DNA of 64,000 nt from Chloroflexota bacterium (GCA_902812455.1 CADDZH010000009.1:13361-77360); one strand, 5' to 3'; positions 42,842 to 52,143 are shown, counted from the stretch's first letter. Program-made: numbers and translations. Notes: a model not told the origin generated them from the letters alone.

Positions 42842-44866
42842 TTAGTCGCTCTCCTGCTCAGCAGCAAGGGGGAGTGCCAAGAAGAAGGTCGAGCCTTTGC
42901 CTTCTTCTGACTCAAACCAGAGCGCTCCCCCGTGCTGCACGACCAGTTCGCGGCTGATGTACAGGCCCAGCCCCGTCCCGCTAATCCCCCAGGCCAGGGC
43001 GTTCTCCGCACGCATGAAGCGCCCGAAGATCTGGGCGTGTTGATGCTCAGGGATGCCGATGCCCCTATCCTGGACACTGATGCGCACAACCCGGCTGGCC
43101 GTTTCTTCCAAGATGCTTATGGTGATCGGGCCTCCCTGCGGGCTGTACTTGATAGCGTTACCGATCAGATTGGTAAGGACTTGCTCGATACGCCCCGGGT
43201 CGATGTCTGCCACCACTGCTGCCTGCGCCGTGCGCACCTCCACCTGGTGCCGCGTCGTCGTCTGCTGCAACTGCGCCGCGACACGCTGTGCCAGGGGGAT
43301 CATATTGGTTGGTGCCCGCTGCAAGTGCAAGCGCCCGGCCTGTAAGCGTGTCACGTCCAAGAGTTCCTCCGTAAGCGTGGCCAGGCGGGTTGTGGCCAGC
43401 TCGATCTCCTCCAGCGCTTCCTGCTGCCAATCAGCGAGCTCCGGCCCGCGCCCCCGCGCCGTTTGGACGAGCAGCATATCGGCAAAGCCCTTGAGCGCGG
43501 CCAGGGGCGTCCGCAATTCATGGGCCACAATGCCCACAAACTCATCCTTGAGCCGTTCGGCTTCTTTGAGGGCGCTGACATCTTGATGCACCACCAGGGC
43601 CACACCTTCGCCAGCTCCCCCCTGTACATATTGCCCTGCCTCCCGCTGCGATGGGCTTCCCAGGCGCGCTCCTGGCAAAGGCACCGCGCTGACCAGTACA
43701 GGCAGGCTCGAGCCGCCAGGTTGTCGGATCAACTCCTGCTGTTGCAAGACCGTCTCTCCCTGCCGCACTGCACGGATGGTCGCATATCGCTCAGGGGCAA
43801 TGAGTCGCCCTTGCGCATCAAAGATGCCGATGCCGTGCCTGCTGAGAAACGCCAGCATCGGCTGCTCAACCGGCCACTGTGCTCCCCAGACGCTGGCGGC
43901 TGCACGATTGGCGAGCATCAGGCGGGCATCTGGCCCATGCACGAGATAGACCCCACTGGGCAAGGCATCCAGCACATCCCGCAGGAAGTCCAGGCGTGCC
44001 ACCGTCTCGGCATGGGCCGCTTGCTCAGCCTGCTCAAGCTGGCGGCGCCGGGTGATATTCCGGTTGATCTCCAGGATGGCAACGGGCTGGCCCTGCTCAT
44101 CGCGCACCAGAGCCCAGCGACTTTCCACGATCACGATGCTCCCATCCCGGCTAGTATGCACGAGTTCGCCCTCCCAGCGGCCATCGCGCTCAAGCTGGGC
44201 ATCAATGTCTGAGAGAGCACTGGGGAAACGCGTTTTGAGCAACGTATGGATGACCCGGCCCTGCGCCTCTTGTGCCGACCAGCCATACAGCTCCTCGGCT
44301 CCCTTATTCCAGAAAGTGATGCGACCAACGGGGTCACGCTCGATGATGGCATCATGCGCGAGATTGATCAGGCAGGCCTGCTGGCGAATCTGCTGTAATT
44401 GCTGGAGCCGCTCTCGCTCGGCGGCTCGCTGAGCGCTCATATCGCGAATGGCAGCCAGGACATGCAGCGCCCCATCCAGCAGCACAGGACTCAGGCTGAT
44501 TTCCACCGGAAATTCGGTGCCGTCCTTGCGCCATCCGGCCAGGTGCAGCCCTATACCCATCGGACGCGTGCGCGGGGCAGCAAAATAGCGCTTCATATGG
44601 GCAGCATGCACCTCACGGAAGCGCGGCGGCAGCAGCAGTTCGAGTGGCTGCCCTACTAGCTCCTCTCGCGAATAGCCAAAGGCGGTTTCTGCCTGCCTGT
44701 TCACCATCGTGATGGCCCCAGCTTGATTGACAACCACCAACGCATCAGGCAACACGTTCAGGAACGGAAGAATATCGGCAGAAGAGATGGGGATGGATAC
44801 TGATGAGGAAGAAGCAAGGCCGTTCTGAGATTTCCGTATGCCAGTCATTCGTAGATGTTCCTTCAT
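42842..44866 (-). CDS. Multi-PAS sensor histidine kinase
   Basis: 674 residues, soluble. PAS 1 (about 35-150: PDALVVVNQAGAITMVNRQAETAFGYSREELVG), PAS 2 (about 165-290: DAIIERDPVGRITFWNKGAEELYGWS), a third PAS-like domain (about 305-440: LDALPSGVYLVHGPDARLMLANRAAAS). Then the phosphoacceptor in FVGIVAHELRTPLAALKGFA and the ATPase boxes NLIGNAIKYSPQGG, DRGIGIPEH and GTGLGLYISRELV. No response regulator is adjacent, so it may feed an orphan regulator, possibly the one at 28798. The start is ATG 44866 after AGAGGTACT. No array precedes it. Confidence 0.9.
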   Translation of the reverse strand: MKEHLRMTGIRKSQNGLASSSSVSIPISSADILPFLNVLPDALVVVNQAGAITMVNRQAETAFGYSREELVGQPLELLLPPRFREVHAAHMKRYFAAPRTRPMGIGLHLAGWRKDGTEFPVEISLSPVLLDGALHVLAAIRDMSAQRAAERERLQQLQQIRQQACLINLAHDAIIERDPVGRITFWNKGAEELYGWSAQEAQGRVIHTLLKTRFPSALSDIDAQLERDGRWEGELVHTSRDGSIVIVESRWALVRDEQGQPVAILEINRNITRRRQLEQAEQAAHAETVARLDFLRDVLDALPSGVYLVHGPDARLMLANRAAASVWGAQWPVEQPMLAFLSRHGIGIFDAQGRLIAPERYATIRAVRQGETVLQQQELIRQPGGSSLPVLVSAVPLPGARLGSPSQREAGQYVQGGAGEGVALVVHQDVSALKEAERLKDEFVGIVAHELRTPLAALKGFADMLLVQTARGRGPELADWQQEALEEIELATTRLATLTEELLDVTRLQAGRLHLQRAPTNMIPLAQRVAAQLQQTTTRHQVEVRTAQAAVVADIDPGRIEQVLTNLIGNAIKYSPQGGPITISILEETASRVVRISVQDRGIGIPEHQHAQIFGRFMRAENALAWGISGTGLGLYISRELVVQHGGALWFESEEGKGSTFFLALPLAAEQESD

Positions 44867-45210
44867 AGTACCTCTTCTGTGCAGTAGGTGAGCCAATGCT
44901 TGATAAATACTGCCAGGTGCTGTATGAAGAGGCTTGCCAGTTACAGGCGCTCCAGACGGCTCAGGACAAGCAAGCTAGAGGAACTATCGCTGTTCCAGCA
45001 AAGCCCATACTCGTTTCTGCCCGCTCTTCATCCAAAGAAACAACTCTTTCTCTACCGAACAGATTACGCGATTTCTGCCCCAAAAGCAAGTATGACTTGT
45101 AAAAGATTGTGATTGTGTTGCTATCTGTGCGGTTATCGAAACATGCCGAGGCCCTTGCACTTAATATGCAGGGATATAGGGCGCGATGCACGTAGGCCTG
45201 GGTCTATGCA
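44867..45210. other. Intergenic stretch without recognised features
   Basis: 344 bp between the PAS kinase start and the 3' end of the PP2C gene. TGTGA-like pentamers at 45108 and nearby do not have the 11/21/11 spacing. No credible ORF or hairpin stands out. Confidence 0.5.
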
Positions 45211-46092
45211 TTATCCAGGGCACCCTGCTCTGCTCACGCGCGCCACAATAGCGCTCACGTTATCATCGCCTCCGCCTGCCAGGGCCGCCTGAAGAAGTGT
45301 ACGGGCCGCCTGCGAGGAATCACTCGTAGAGGATGACAAGATGGCGGCGATCTGAGGGTCACGCACCATTTCCCACAGCCCATCAGAACAGAGCAGCAGG
45401 ATATCACCGGGAGCAAGCGCTACCGCATACGTGTCTACCTCCACGGTCGATTTCTCCCCCAGGCAGCGATAGATGAGATTGCGGTTTGGATGGCTATAGA
45501 TGTCTTCTGGCTGGATCATCCTTGCCGCTGCCAGGGCGGCAATCAGCGAGTGATCACGCGTGATCTGTGACAAACCCTCGGGCTGGCGATAGAGGTAGAG
45601 CCGGCTATCGCCCACGTGCGCCACATACGCCCTGGCATCGACTACCAGTGCTGCCGTCATCGTCGTTCCCATGCGGGTATTCTGCTCCTGATTGCGCTGG
45701 TACACCGCCTGGTTAGCTGACTGGACACCTGCTTTGAGCAGGGGGAGAAAATCCTCCGCCTTCACCGGCTGTGAGTAGAGGAAACGAGCTACATACTCTG
45801 CCAGGATATGAACTGCAAGCTGGCTCGCTTCTTGCCCATGGCCCTGTCCCCCCATGCCATCTGCCACCATGAGCAGGACAAACGGTCGCGGCGGCGCAGA
45901 GGGGGTAGAAGGAATAACCCCGCGAGTGATGGAAATGGTATCCTCGTTTGGGAGCTGCTTACGTTTTATACCCGGATCAAGAGCGGATCCCACTTGCAAT
46001 GTGAGTGGTCTCGTATCAACGCTCTTTGTTGGCCTGACCAGCGTTTGCAATCGTCCCTCTTGTGAGGCCTCATTTACTTGTTGTAGAAGCAT
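45211..46092 (-). CDS. PP2C-family Ser/Thr protein phosphatase
   Basis: 293 residues. The metal-binding motifs of PPM phosphatases are visible: VADGMGGQGHG, GTTMTAALV, AHVGDSRLYLYR, LLLCSDGLWEMV and GGGDDNVSAIV. It removes phosphate from Ser/Thr in proteins, opposing kinases such as the one at 59871. The ATG at 46092 follows AGGAGGCATTAAG. It is controlled by promoter 17. Confidence 0.92.
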   Translation of the reverse strand: MLLQQVNEASQEGRLQTLVRPTKSVDTRPLTLQVGSALDPGIKRKQLPNEDTISITRGVIPSTPSAPPRPFVLLMVADGMGGQGHGQEASQLAVHILAEYVARFLYSQPVKAEDFLPLLKAGVQSANQAVYQRNQEQNTRMGTTMTAALVVDARAYVAHVGDSRLYLYRQPEGLSQITRDHSLIAALAAARMIQPEDIYSHPNRNLIYRCLGEKSTVEVDTYAVALAPGDILLLCSDGLWEMVRDPQIAAILSSSTSDSSQAARTLLQAALAGGGDDNVSAIVARVSRAGCPG

Positions 46093-46225
46093 CTTAATGC
46101 CTCCTTCTGTGCAGGAGAGATGAAGCCCTCTCCGCTTTTAGAGCGAACCAATGCCTGTTGCTGCTATATATCCACCTGCAACTTGCGGATGTAATCAAAC
46201 AACCTACTCTCTTCATTCATACATA

Positions 46226-46290
46226 AGTGTACTGCTCTGGCCACACAAGACCATCACAAATCAGCCATTTCCTATCACGTAAGCATCACA
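46226..46290 (-). promoter_or_regulatory. Regulon promoter 17 (PP2C): TGTGA four-box array
   Basis: Plus-strand TCACA 46286, TCACG 46275, TCACA 46254, ACACA 46243; the minus-strand -10 is TACACT at 46231-46226. Confidence 0.72.
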
Positions 46291-46328
46291 GATCTAAGCA
46301 TCAGGGCCATTTGATATGGTGTAGTGTC

Positions 46329-46394
46329 TGTGACATATCTGTGATTTGCCCTTCATCACTTTGTGATTGAATTGTGAGGTGCCGGTGCTATCTT
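46329..46394 (+). promoter_or_regulatory. Regulon promoter 18 (MaoC-Pta): TGTGA four-box array
   Basis: TGTGA at 46329, 46340, 46362 and 46373 (offsets 0, 11, 33, 44); the -10 is TATCTT at 46389-46394. It is divergent from promoter 17. Confidence 0.76.
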
Positions 46395-46410
46395 TCCTTA
46401 TAATCAAAGG

Positions 46411-47829
46411 ATGCAGAAAGCGAGCAGTATACTCATGGATATGATTGAAAATCGGACGTTTGATGAGATCAAGCCGGGTGATACAGCCAGCCTTGTACGT
46501 ACTCTGAGCAAGGAGGATATCGACCTCTTCGCTCTCATGTCGGGCGATGTCAACCCTGCCCATGTCGACGAGGAGTATGCCAAAAGCGACATGTTTCACA
46601 AGATCATTGCCCATGGCATGTGGGGTGCCTCGCTGATCTCCACGCTGCTGGGCACGAAGCTTCCCGGCCCCGGCACCATCTATCTCGACCAGACGCTGCA
46701 CTTCCACCACCCGGTCACGATAGGCGATCGCATCACCGCCAGCGTGACAGTCACAGCGAAAGAAAGAGATGGGCAGCGGGTCAGCCTGGACTGTCAATGT
46801 ATCAACCAGCGCGGCGAAGTCGTGATCAGCGGCAGCGCCGAGGTGATGGCGCCGGCCACCAAGGTGAAACGGCCCAGGACCATCCTGCCTGAGATCCACC
46901 TGCATGAACATGGGAACTGGTACCGGCATATGCTTAGCCTGGCAGCCGGGGTGGCACCGATCCGCATGGCAGTGGTCCATCCGGTGGATAGCAATGTGCT
47001 CGTGGGAGCCATCGAGGCGGTCCAGGCCCACCTGATCACCCCGATCCTGATCGGTCCGGAGCAGCGCATTCGCCAGGTCGCCGAGGCCGAGGACGTTGAT
47101 CTCTCACCCTATACCATCATTCCGACGGAGCATAGCCATGCCGCAGCCGAACAAGCCGTAGCCATGGCCCGGGCCGGGGAAGTGGATGCGCTCATGAAAG
47201 GGAGCCTGCATACCGATGAACTGATGCATGCTGTGCTCGCCCCTGGTATCGGTTTGAGGACTGATCGCCGCATGAGCCATGTCTTTATGCTGGATGTGCC
47301 CGCCTATCCACGCCCACTCTTCATTACCGATGCCGCCTTGAATATCTTGCCAGATCTGCCTGCCAAGCGCGATATCGTGCAAAACGCCATTGACCTGGTG
47401 CATGCGCTGGGGATTGAGACTCCCAGAGTCGCGATCCTCTCGGCCGTTGAGATGGTCAATCCCGATCTGCCTTCCACGCTGGATGCGGCAGCGCTCTGCA
47501 AGATGGCCGATCGTGGCCAGATCACCGGCGGGGTGGTCGATGGCCCGCTGGCCTTTGATAACGCGGTCTCACCGGAGGCCGCTCGTACAAAGGGGATCAT
47601 CTCCCCGGTGGCCGGTCTGGCCGATATCCTGGTCGTGCCGGACCTGGAGGCGGGCAACATGCTGGCCAAACAACTGGAGTACCTGGCCGATGCGCAGGCA
47701 GCGGGGATCGTCTTGGGCGCGCGCGTCCCGATTGTCCTGACCAGCCGGGCCGATAACCCTCTCTCCCACATGGCCTCCTGCGCGCTCGCGTTACTGCTGG
47801 TGCAGAGTAAACGGAAGGTGAAGCCATGA
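46411..47829 (+). CDS. Bifunctional MaoC-like enoyl-CoA hydratase / phosphate acetyl(butyryl)transferase
   Basis: 472 residues. Residues 10-150 are a MaoC hot-dog domain (GDVNPAHVDEEYA, IAHGMWGASLIS, GTIYLDQTLHFHHPVTIGD). Residues 170-470 are a phosphotransacetylase/phosphotransbutyrylase domain (VDALMKGSLHTDELM, ITDAALNILPDLPAKRDIVQNAIDL, GLADILVVPDLEAGNMLAKQLEYLA). This fusion is known in many bacteria and makes acyl phosphate from acyl-CoA. With PFOR and acuCA it fits substrate-level ATP formation through acetyl phosphate. The start codon is only about 10 nt after the predicted transcription start; ATG 46435, 24 nt in, is an alternative. Confidence 0.9.
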   Translation: MQKASSILMDMIENRTFDEIKPGDTASLVRTLSKEDIDLFALMSGDVNPAHVDEEYAKSDMFHKIIAHGMWGASLISTLLGTKLPGPGTIYLDQTLHFHHPVTIGDRITASVTVTAKERDGQRVSLDCQCINQRGEVVISGSAEVMAPATKVKRPRTILPEIHLHEHGNWYRHMLSLAAGVAPIRMAVVHPVDSNVLVGAIEAVQAHLITPILIGPEQRIRQVAEAEDVDLSPYTIIPTEHSHAAAEQAVAMARAGEVDALMKGSLHTDELMHAVLAPGIGLRTDRRMSHVFMLDVPAYPRPLFITDAALNILPDLPAKRDIVQNAIDLVHALGIETPRVAILSAVEMVNPDLPSTLDAAALCKMADRGQITGGVVDGPLAFDNAVSPEAARTKGIISPVAGLADILVVPDLEAGNMLAKQLEYLADAQAAGIVLGARVPIVLTSRADNPLSHMASCALALLLVQSKRKVKP

Positions 47830-47849
47830 ACAGCAGCAGGGAGCTATGA

Positions 47850-49782
47850 ATGGACAAGCAAGCCATCGCCGTATTGCCGGCGCAACAGGCGCTTGGGCAG
47901 CTACATACTTCGCTCGAAGGGTTGAGTTCGAGCGAAGCCGAGCAACGTCGTGCGACCTCCGGCCCCAATATTCTCACCAAAAGCAAGCATACAGCGCTGG
48001 GCATCCTTGTAAGGCAATTGAAAAGTTCCCTCATTTACCTGTTAGCCTTTGCCAGTCTCTTCAGCTTTGTCCTCGGCGATCTTTCGGATGGCATCATCAT
48101 CGCCATCATCCTCGTGATCAACACCTCACTCGGCTTTGTGCAGGAATACCGCGCAGAGCGAGCTGTCGAAAAGCTCTCTTCCTTTATTCGCAAGAAGGTG
48201 GTCGTCAAACGGCTCTCCTCGCTGGAGGATCTCGGCAATATTACGCTGCTCTGCACCGATAAAACGGGAACGCTGACCGAGGGGAAGATGCGCATTCAGA
48301 AGATCGTGGCAGAGGATCCCCTGCGCTGGCAGCTTTTCGCCGCTGCCAGCGTCGAGTCTACGGGGGAAAAAGGCGCATTGCAGTCAAACTCCTACGATGC
48401 GGCCTTTCTCGCCTACATCTCGCCCGAGATGCAGGAGCAGGCCAGGGAGTACCGGCAGGTGCAGGCCTTCCCCTTTGATCCAGAGCGGCGCAGGAGATGC
48501 GTGGTCCTCGAAGCGAGCAGCACGCACACACGTTACCTGGTCGTGCTGGGCGCGGTCGAGACCCTGCTTGCGCTCAGCGATGGCCAGGATCAGCAAAAAG
48601 AGCAGTATCTCGCCGAAGGGGCTGCGCGACCTGGCCCTGGCTTATCGCGAGCTACCTGCCTCCAGGCCCATTGACATCCCGCAGTATGAGCAGCAGCTAA
48701 CTTTTTTGGGTTTTGTCACGCTCGCCGATCCCCTGCGGCCAACTGCGAAACAGGCCATCGAGCAGGCAGAAAACCTGGGGGTGGCCATCAAAATCCTGAG
48801 TGGCGATAGCAGGGAAGTCGCGGCCTACATCGGGAACCAGATCGGACTTGGAGGGGATGTTTATACCGGCGATGAACTGGCAAAGATGCCCCCTGACGAA
48901 CTCGAGCGCGTGGTGAAGAGTTGTAACGTCTTTGCCCGTGTTTCTCCTGCCCAGAAATATACCATCATTGAGACCCTTAAACGCGATCACGTTGTTGGCT
49001 ACCAGGGCGATGGCATCAACGATGCCCCGGCGCTCAAACTGGAGGATGTAGCCCTGGCGGTAGATAGCGCGGCGGACGTGGCCAAAGAAAGCGCCGATAT
49101 AGTGCTGCTGAACAAGGACCTGGGCGTGATCATCAATGGCATTTACGGCGGGCGAGCAATCTTCCTCAATATCGATAAGTACCTGAAATACACCATGGTC
49201 GGCAACTTCGGCAATTTGTTTGCCCTGGCTATTCTCTACCTCCTCTCGCTCAACTTGCCGCTCCTTCCCGTGCAGGTATTGTTAAGCAGTCTGATCACGG
49301 ATGTCCCCCTGATTACCATCGCTTCCGACAGGGTCGCGAGCCGGGAGGTGATGAGGCCAGAGCAGTACAATACGCGATCGTTGATGCTGATCTCGCTGGT
49401 GCTGGGCTCGTGTACGGCGCTGTTCGAGCTGCTCTACTTTGCGCTCGTGAGCACCCGGCCACCGTTGTTCGTCCAGACCAACATGTTCCTCTTTCTCACC
49501 TTGCTCCAGTTCATTGTCATTGTGTCCATCCGCAACCGTGATTTCTTGTGGAGAGGCACAAGGCCATCGAAGCTCTTAGCGACTGCCGTCGTGTTGGCAC
49601 TGGTCGTCTCGTTTGCGTTACCCTATATCCCGCTCTCAGCGCACCTGTTCTCGTTTACACCGCTGCCAGGGCCCGAGCTGGCGATCGTCTTCGGGCTGGC
49701 CCTGCTCTACCTGGTGGTCCTGGATGTCCTGAAGGTCTGGTACTACCGGCTCATTGAACGAGAAGCCAGTATCGTGATGTGA
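47850..49782 (+). pseudogene. P-type cation ATPase, actuator domain deleted and frameshifted
   Basis: The N-terminus (residues 1-120) has the P2/P3-type cation ATPase start with M1-M2, ending SSFIRKKVVVKR. It then jumps directly to LSSLEDLGNITLLCTDKTGTLTEGKM, the phosphorylation site. The actuator domain with TGES and helices M3-M4 (roughly 150 residues) are absent. In intact relatives a KK-x-VVKR-like string occurs at both ends of the missing part, so recombination between them could explain the loss. A second lesion is one extra G in the GGGG run at 48618-48621: the first frame stops at 48674, while GLRDLALAYRELP onward continues in the +1 frame to 49782 with GDGINDAPALK and six C-terminal helices. 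It follows MaoC-Pta closely. Confidence 0.85.
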
Positions 49783-49837
49783 TTGTGACAGTCGGGCCAG
49801 GGTATGTGACAGCAATGTGACGCCTGGGCTCTATTCT
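49773..49837 (+). promoter_or_regulatory. Regulon promoter 19 (USP remnant): TGTGA four-box array
   Basis: CGTGA at 49773, TGTGA at 49784, 49805 and 49816; the -10 is TATTCT at 49832-49837. The array is intact although the gene behind it is decayed. The first box lies in the last codons of the ATPase. Confidence 0.74.
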
Positions 49838-49852
49838 TGAGAGAAGAAAAGT

Positions 49853-49951
49853 CTGGGGCAGACAGAGACGCTCCTTCGCAATGGCGAGGTACTCGTCGCT
49901 GGCGGCGGCGATCTCACACCCATCACCTCTGCTGAACTGTTCACCCGTTAG
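49853..49951 (+). pseudogene. Possible Kelch-repeat fragment
   Basis: A short open frame gives TETLLRNGEVLVAGGG followed by SAELFTR and a stop. TLLPNGKVLVAGG ... SAELYDP is the consensus of one Kelch-type repeat, so this may be the last repeat of a lost propeller protein. Only 33 codons remain; identification is tentative. Confidence 0.35.
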
Positions 49952-49999
49952 GCAAGGTTCAAACATGAACGATAGAACTTGACAATTGAACAGTCATAT

Positions 50000-50031
50000 C
50001 ATGTCATCCTGAGCGAAGCGAAGGACCTCTG
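50000..50031. repeat. Dispersed-repeat-like segment (CATCCTGAGCGAAGCG)
   Basis: The segment with core CATCCTGAGCGAAGCGAAG followed by GACCTC resembles a short repeat that I recall as common in intergenic DNA of diverse environmental genomes. There is only one copy in this window, so the call rests on memory. Confidence 0.3.
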
Positions 50032-50078
50032 TCACGTTCATTTGAACCATGCCTTAGCCATAGAAAAGGAGTAACAAG

Positions 50079-50204
50079 ATGTTCCAGCGCATTCTGGTTC
50101 CTTTGGATGGATCGCTGCGTGCGGAGCGGGCCCTTCCGGTCGCAGCGCGCATTGCACGGGCCTCTGCTGGTTCAATCACAAGGCATGGTAACTTTGAAGC
50201 CTGA
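50079..50204 (+). pseudogene. Universal stress protein N-terminal remnant
   Basis: The ATG follows AAAAGGAG and encodes FQRILVPLDGSLRAERALP and VAARIARASAGSI, the start of a USP domain. It then loses homology and stops after 41 codons. The matching C-terminal part lies inverted on the other strand at 50245-50411, suggesting an inversion or two decayed copies. It is located behind the intact regulon promoter 19. Confidence 0.75.
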
Positions 50205-50244
50205 AAAGAGAGCGCAGGTTGGTCAAAGAGCATCAAGGGGATAG

Positions 50245-50411
50245 CTAGCTTACCTGCTCATGGGTGGCATTTTCTTCAGGGGCAGGTCTCACAATGAGCA
50301 GGGGAATGCTTGTCGCACCGAGCACACGCTCTGTCACACTCCCCACAGCCCAGCATTTGAGCCAGCCCCGCCCATGCGTGACCATAGCGATGATATCACA
50401 GCCACCCAGCC
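50245..50411 (-). pseudogene. Universal stress protein C-terminal remnant
   Basis: Directly after the murB stop on the minus strand the frame reads GGCDIIAMVTHGRGWLKCW then AVGSVTERVLGATSIPLLIVRP, the ATP-binding end of a USP domain, with no start codon or N-terminal domain. It is most similar in pattern to the second domains of the USPs at 7585 and 8797. Confidence 0.75.
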
Positions 50412-50413
50412 CT

Positions 50414-51445
50414 TTATTGCCACTCCCCCAGCAGTTCGACATTGAGCGCGAGATGGACACCACTTTGTACGAGCACCTGCTGGTGCGCTTCGACGATCAG
50501 AGCGGCAATATCAGCCGCATAGGCTCCCTTTGTGTTCACGATGTAGTTCGCGTTGCGTTTGGAGATCTGCGCGCCGCCGCGCATTCTTCCTGCTAAGCCT
50601 GCTCGCTCAATCAGCGCCCGTGCCGTGGTCCCAGGAGGATCTTTAAAAATCGACCCGCAATGCCGCCATTCAGGGTCATCCTGGTTACGCTCCTTCACGT
50701 GCCGCTCAAGCAATACCCTCAACACTGCCGGATCTTGCCGGTGCACTTGCAGAGCGAGGGTGACCACGAGTTCGGCAGGCTCAATCAGGCCGCGCGCAGG
50801 AAACACCACCTGCCCTTGCTCATCAATGTGGGTAAGCCGCTGTTCACGGAAGCGGCTATGGCGATAGCCCAGATCCAGCTCGTCATGCTGGTAGCGACTA
50901 CGTACAATGGCCGGGAATGCAGGTGGTTCTGTCGCCTCACGATTACACGCACGGGCATCCAGCACTTCGATCCATTCCAGGGCCTGCCCCAGCTCCTGGT
51001 CGTGCGCGCCCACGTTACTGATGACCCCCGCGCCCAGCGTTCCAGGAATGCCTACGGCAAATTCCAGCCCTCCCCAGCCGAGTGGGACCAGCTCCTTGAG
51101 CAGGTGTCCCCAGCGCACGCCGGCTTCAGCAATGAGCAGGGCCATCTGCTCGGACTGCTCTTCGATGCGATAATTTTGCATGGCGAGACTGGCGACAATG
51201 CCGCGCACCCCGGCATCGGCGTAAAGGATATTGGAACCTGCCCCCACAACGAGCACTGGCCATTGCTCTCTGGCGCACAGGCTGAGCAGATCACTTAATT
51301 CCTGCTGTGTTTCAATCAATAGCCAGAGGTCTGCCAGGCCACCAACGCCAAAGGAACTATGCCTTGAGAGGGGTTCGTACAGGCGCAAGCGGTGTTGAAA
51401 GTATGGATGCAGGATGTCATAGACAAGAGCGCTCTCAAAGGCCAT
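50414..51445 (-). CDS. murB: UDP-N-acetylmuramate dehydrogenase
   Basis: 343 residues. Flavoprotein that reduces UDP-GlcNAc-enolpyruvate to UDP-MurNAc in peptidoglycan synthesis. FAD-binding: HSSFGVGG, VVGAGSNILYADAG, PGTLGAGVISNVGAH. Catalytic Ser in HCGSIFKDP; substrate loop GLAGRMRGGAQISKRNANYIVN; C-terminal Glu in NVELLG. The length fits. It stands alone, away from other mur genes, about 490 nt downstream of the leftward regulon promoter 20. The ATG at 51445 follows GAAAGGAACG. Confidence 0.9.
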   Translation of the reverse strand: MAFESALVYDILHPYFQHRLRLYEPLSRHSSFGVGGLADLWLLIETQQELSDLLSLCAREQWPVLVVGAGSNILYADAGVRGIVASLAMQNYRIEEQSEQMALLIAEAGVRWGHLLKELVPLGWGGLEFAVGIPGTLGAGVISNVGAHDQELGQALEWIEVLDARACNREATEPPAFPAIVRSRYQHDELDLGYRHSRFREQRLTHIDEQGQVVFPARGLIEPAELVVTLALQVHRQDPAVLRVLLERHVKERNQDDPEWRHCGSIFKDPPGTTARALIERAGLAGRMRGGAQISKRNANYIVNTKGAYAADIAALIVEAHQQVLVQSGVHLALNVELLGEWQ

Positions 51446-51789
51446 ATGTTCGTTCCTTTCGCAAGAGTGTCTCTATATTCGCCTGGGGTTTGAGACTATC
51501 TGTTCATATGTCGCAGACGAAACTCTCCAAAGAGACAAAACATCATGATGGCTCCAAGCAAGATACATTCAATAGTATCTATGATGATAGCCTGTGGCGT
51601 GGCCGTTGTAGTCATGACACGCCAGATCTCAGCAATACTTATGATTATGATATAGAGCTCAATCTGCCGGAGCAGCCATTTCCTGGTCACGAAACACCTT
51701 TTTTCTTTTTGAGAGGAAGCCAATTCTCCTCAAACAAGGGTTGTGGGCTGTGACGCTCACGGAGACGAAGAACTGATCAGCTCATTACT

Positions 51790-51897
51790 TCACACAGGGG
51801 TATAACCCAAGTTATTAACCAGCCTGCCTATCTCAAAACATGTGTCCTTGCCCTCGCGTCACAGCCCACATGGTCTGCAACTGTCATCTTCTGACAT
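51790..51897 (-). CDS. Short ORF with in-frame TGA behind regulon promoter 20
   Basis: The ATG at 51897 is preceded by AAAGGAG and lies about 40 nt after the predicted start site of promoter 20. It encodes MSEDDSCRPCGL and then TGA (51861-51859). The same frame continues REGKDTCFEIGRLVNNLGY to TPV and a second TGA at 51792-51790. As it stands the product is 12 residues with a CxxC motif; with TGA read through or reverted to TGG it would be 35 residues. No relative is recognised. It may be a decaying microprotein gene. Confidence 0.4.
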
Positions 51898-51943
51898 GTG
51901 CTCCTTTCTTTTCCCCTCCGCCACCCGTCCTCCTCACACATAA

Positions 51944-52008
51944 AGCATACAACGCTCTTCTCACAACTGCATCACGAAAACACAAGACGGCATCACAAAG
52001 CTATCACA
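51944..52008 (-). promoter_or_regulatory. Regulon promoter 20 (leftward, toward short ORF and murB)
   Basis: Plus-strand TCACA 52004, 51993 and 51961, TCACG 51972; the minus-strand -10 is TATGCT at 51949-51944. Confidence 0.76.
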
Positions 52009-52024
52009 TTCCCTCATGCGCTTT

Positions 52025-52138
52025 CCTTTCTTTGCTTCATTGAAGGAACAGCCTGCTTATTAGGCTTTCATCAGACATAGGCGAGCCTATGCGGGATCTC
52101 ACAATCCCTGCGGGGGAACATCGTCTACAGTTCCCCAT
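52025..52138 (-). ncRNA. Candidate structured small RNA (four consecutive hairpins)
   Basis: Starting at the predicted start site of promoter 21 (about 52137, minus strand) come four stem-loops: GGGGAAC/GTTCCCC (52136-52113), GGGAT/ATCCC (52108-52093), CATAGGC/GCCTATG (52091-52076) and AGCCT/AGGCT (52066-52050). No known RNA family is recognised and no clear T-tract follows. An alternative is a leaderless 33-residue ORF from ATG 52138 to TGA at 52037. Confidence 0.5.
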
Positions 52139-52143
52139 TGAGA

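Noticed and set aside
45098..45130. Further TGTGA array before the PP2C 3' end
   Set aside because: TGTAA/TGTGA words are 10 and 6 bp apart, lack the 11/21/11 pattern, and would point into the back of a gene.
51496..51723. 75-codon minus-strand frame upstream of murB
   Set aside because: TTG start with the purine-rich tract only two bases away, no domain and odd composition; not supported enough to call.
52050..52075. Hammerhead-like CTGATGA in the candidate small RNA
   Set aside because: The required GAAA after stem II and the third stem are absent; coincidence.
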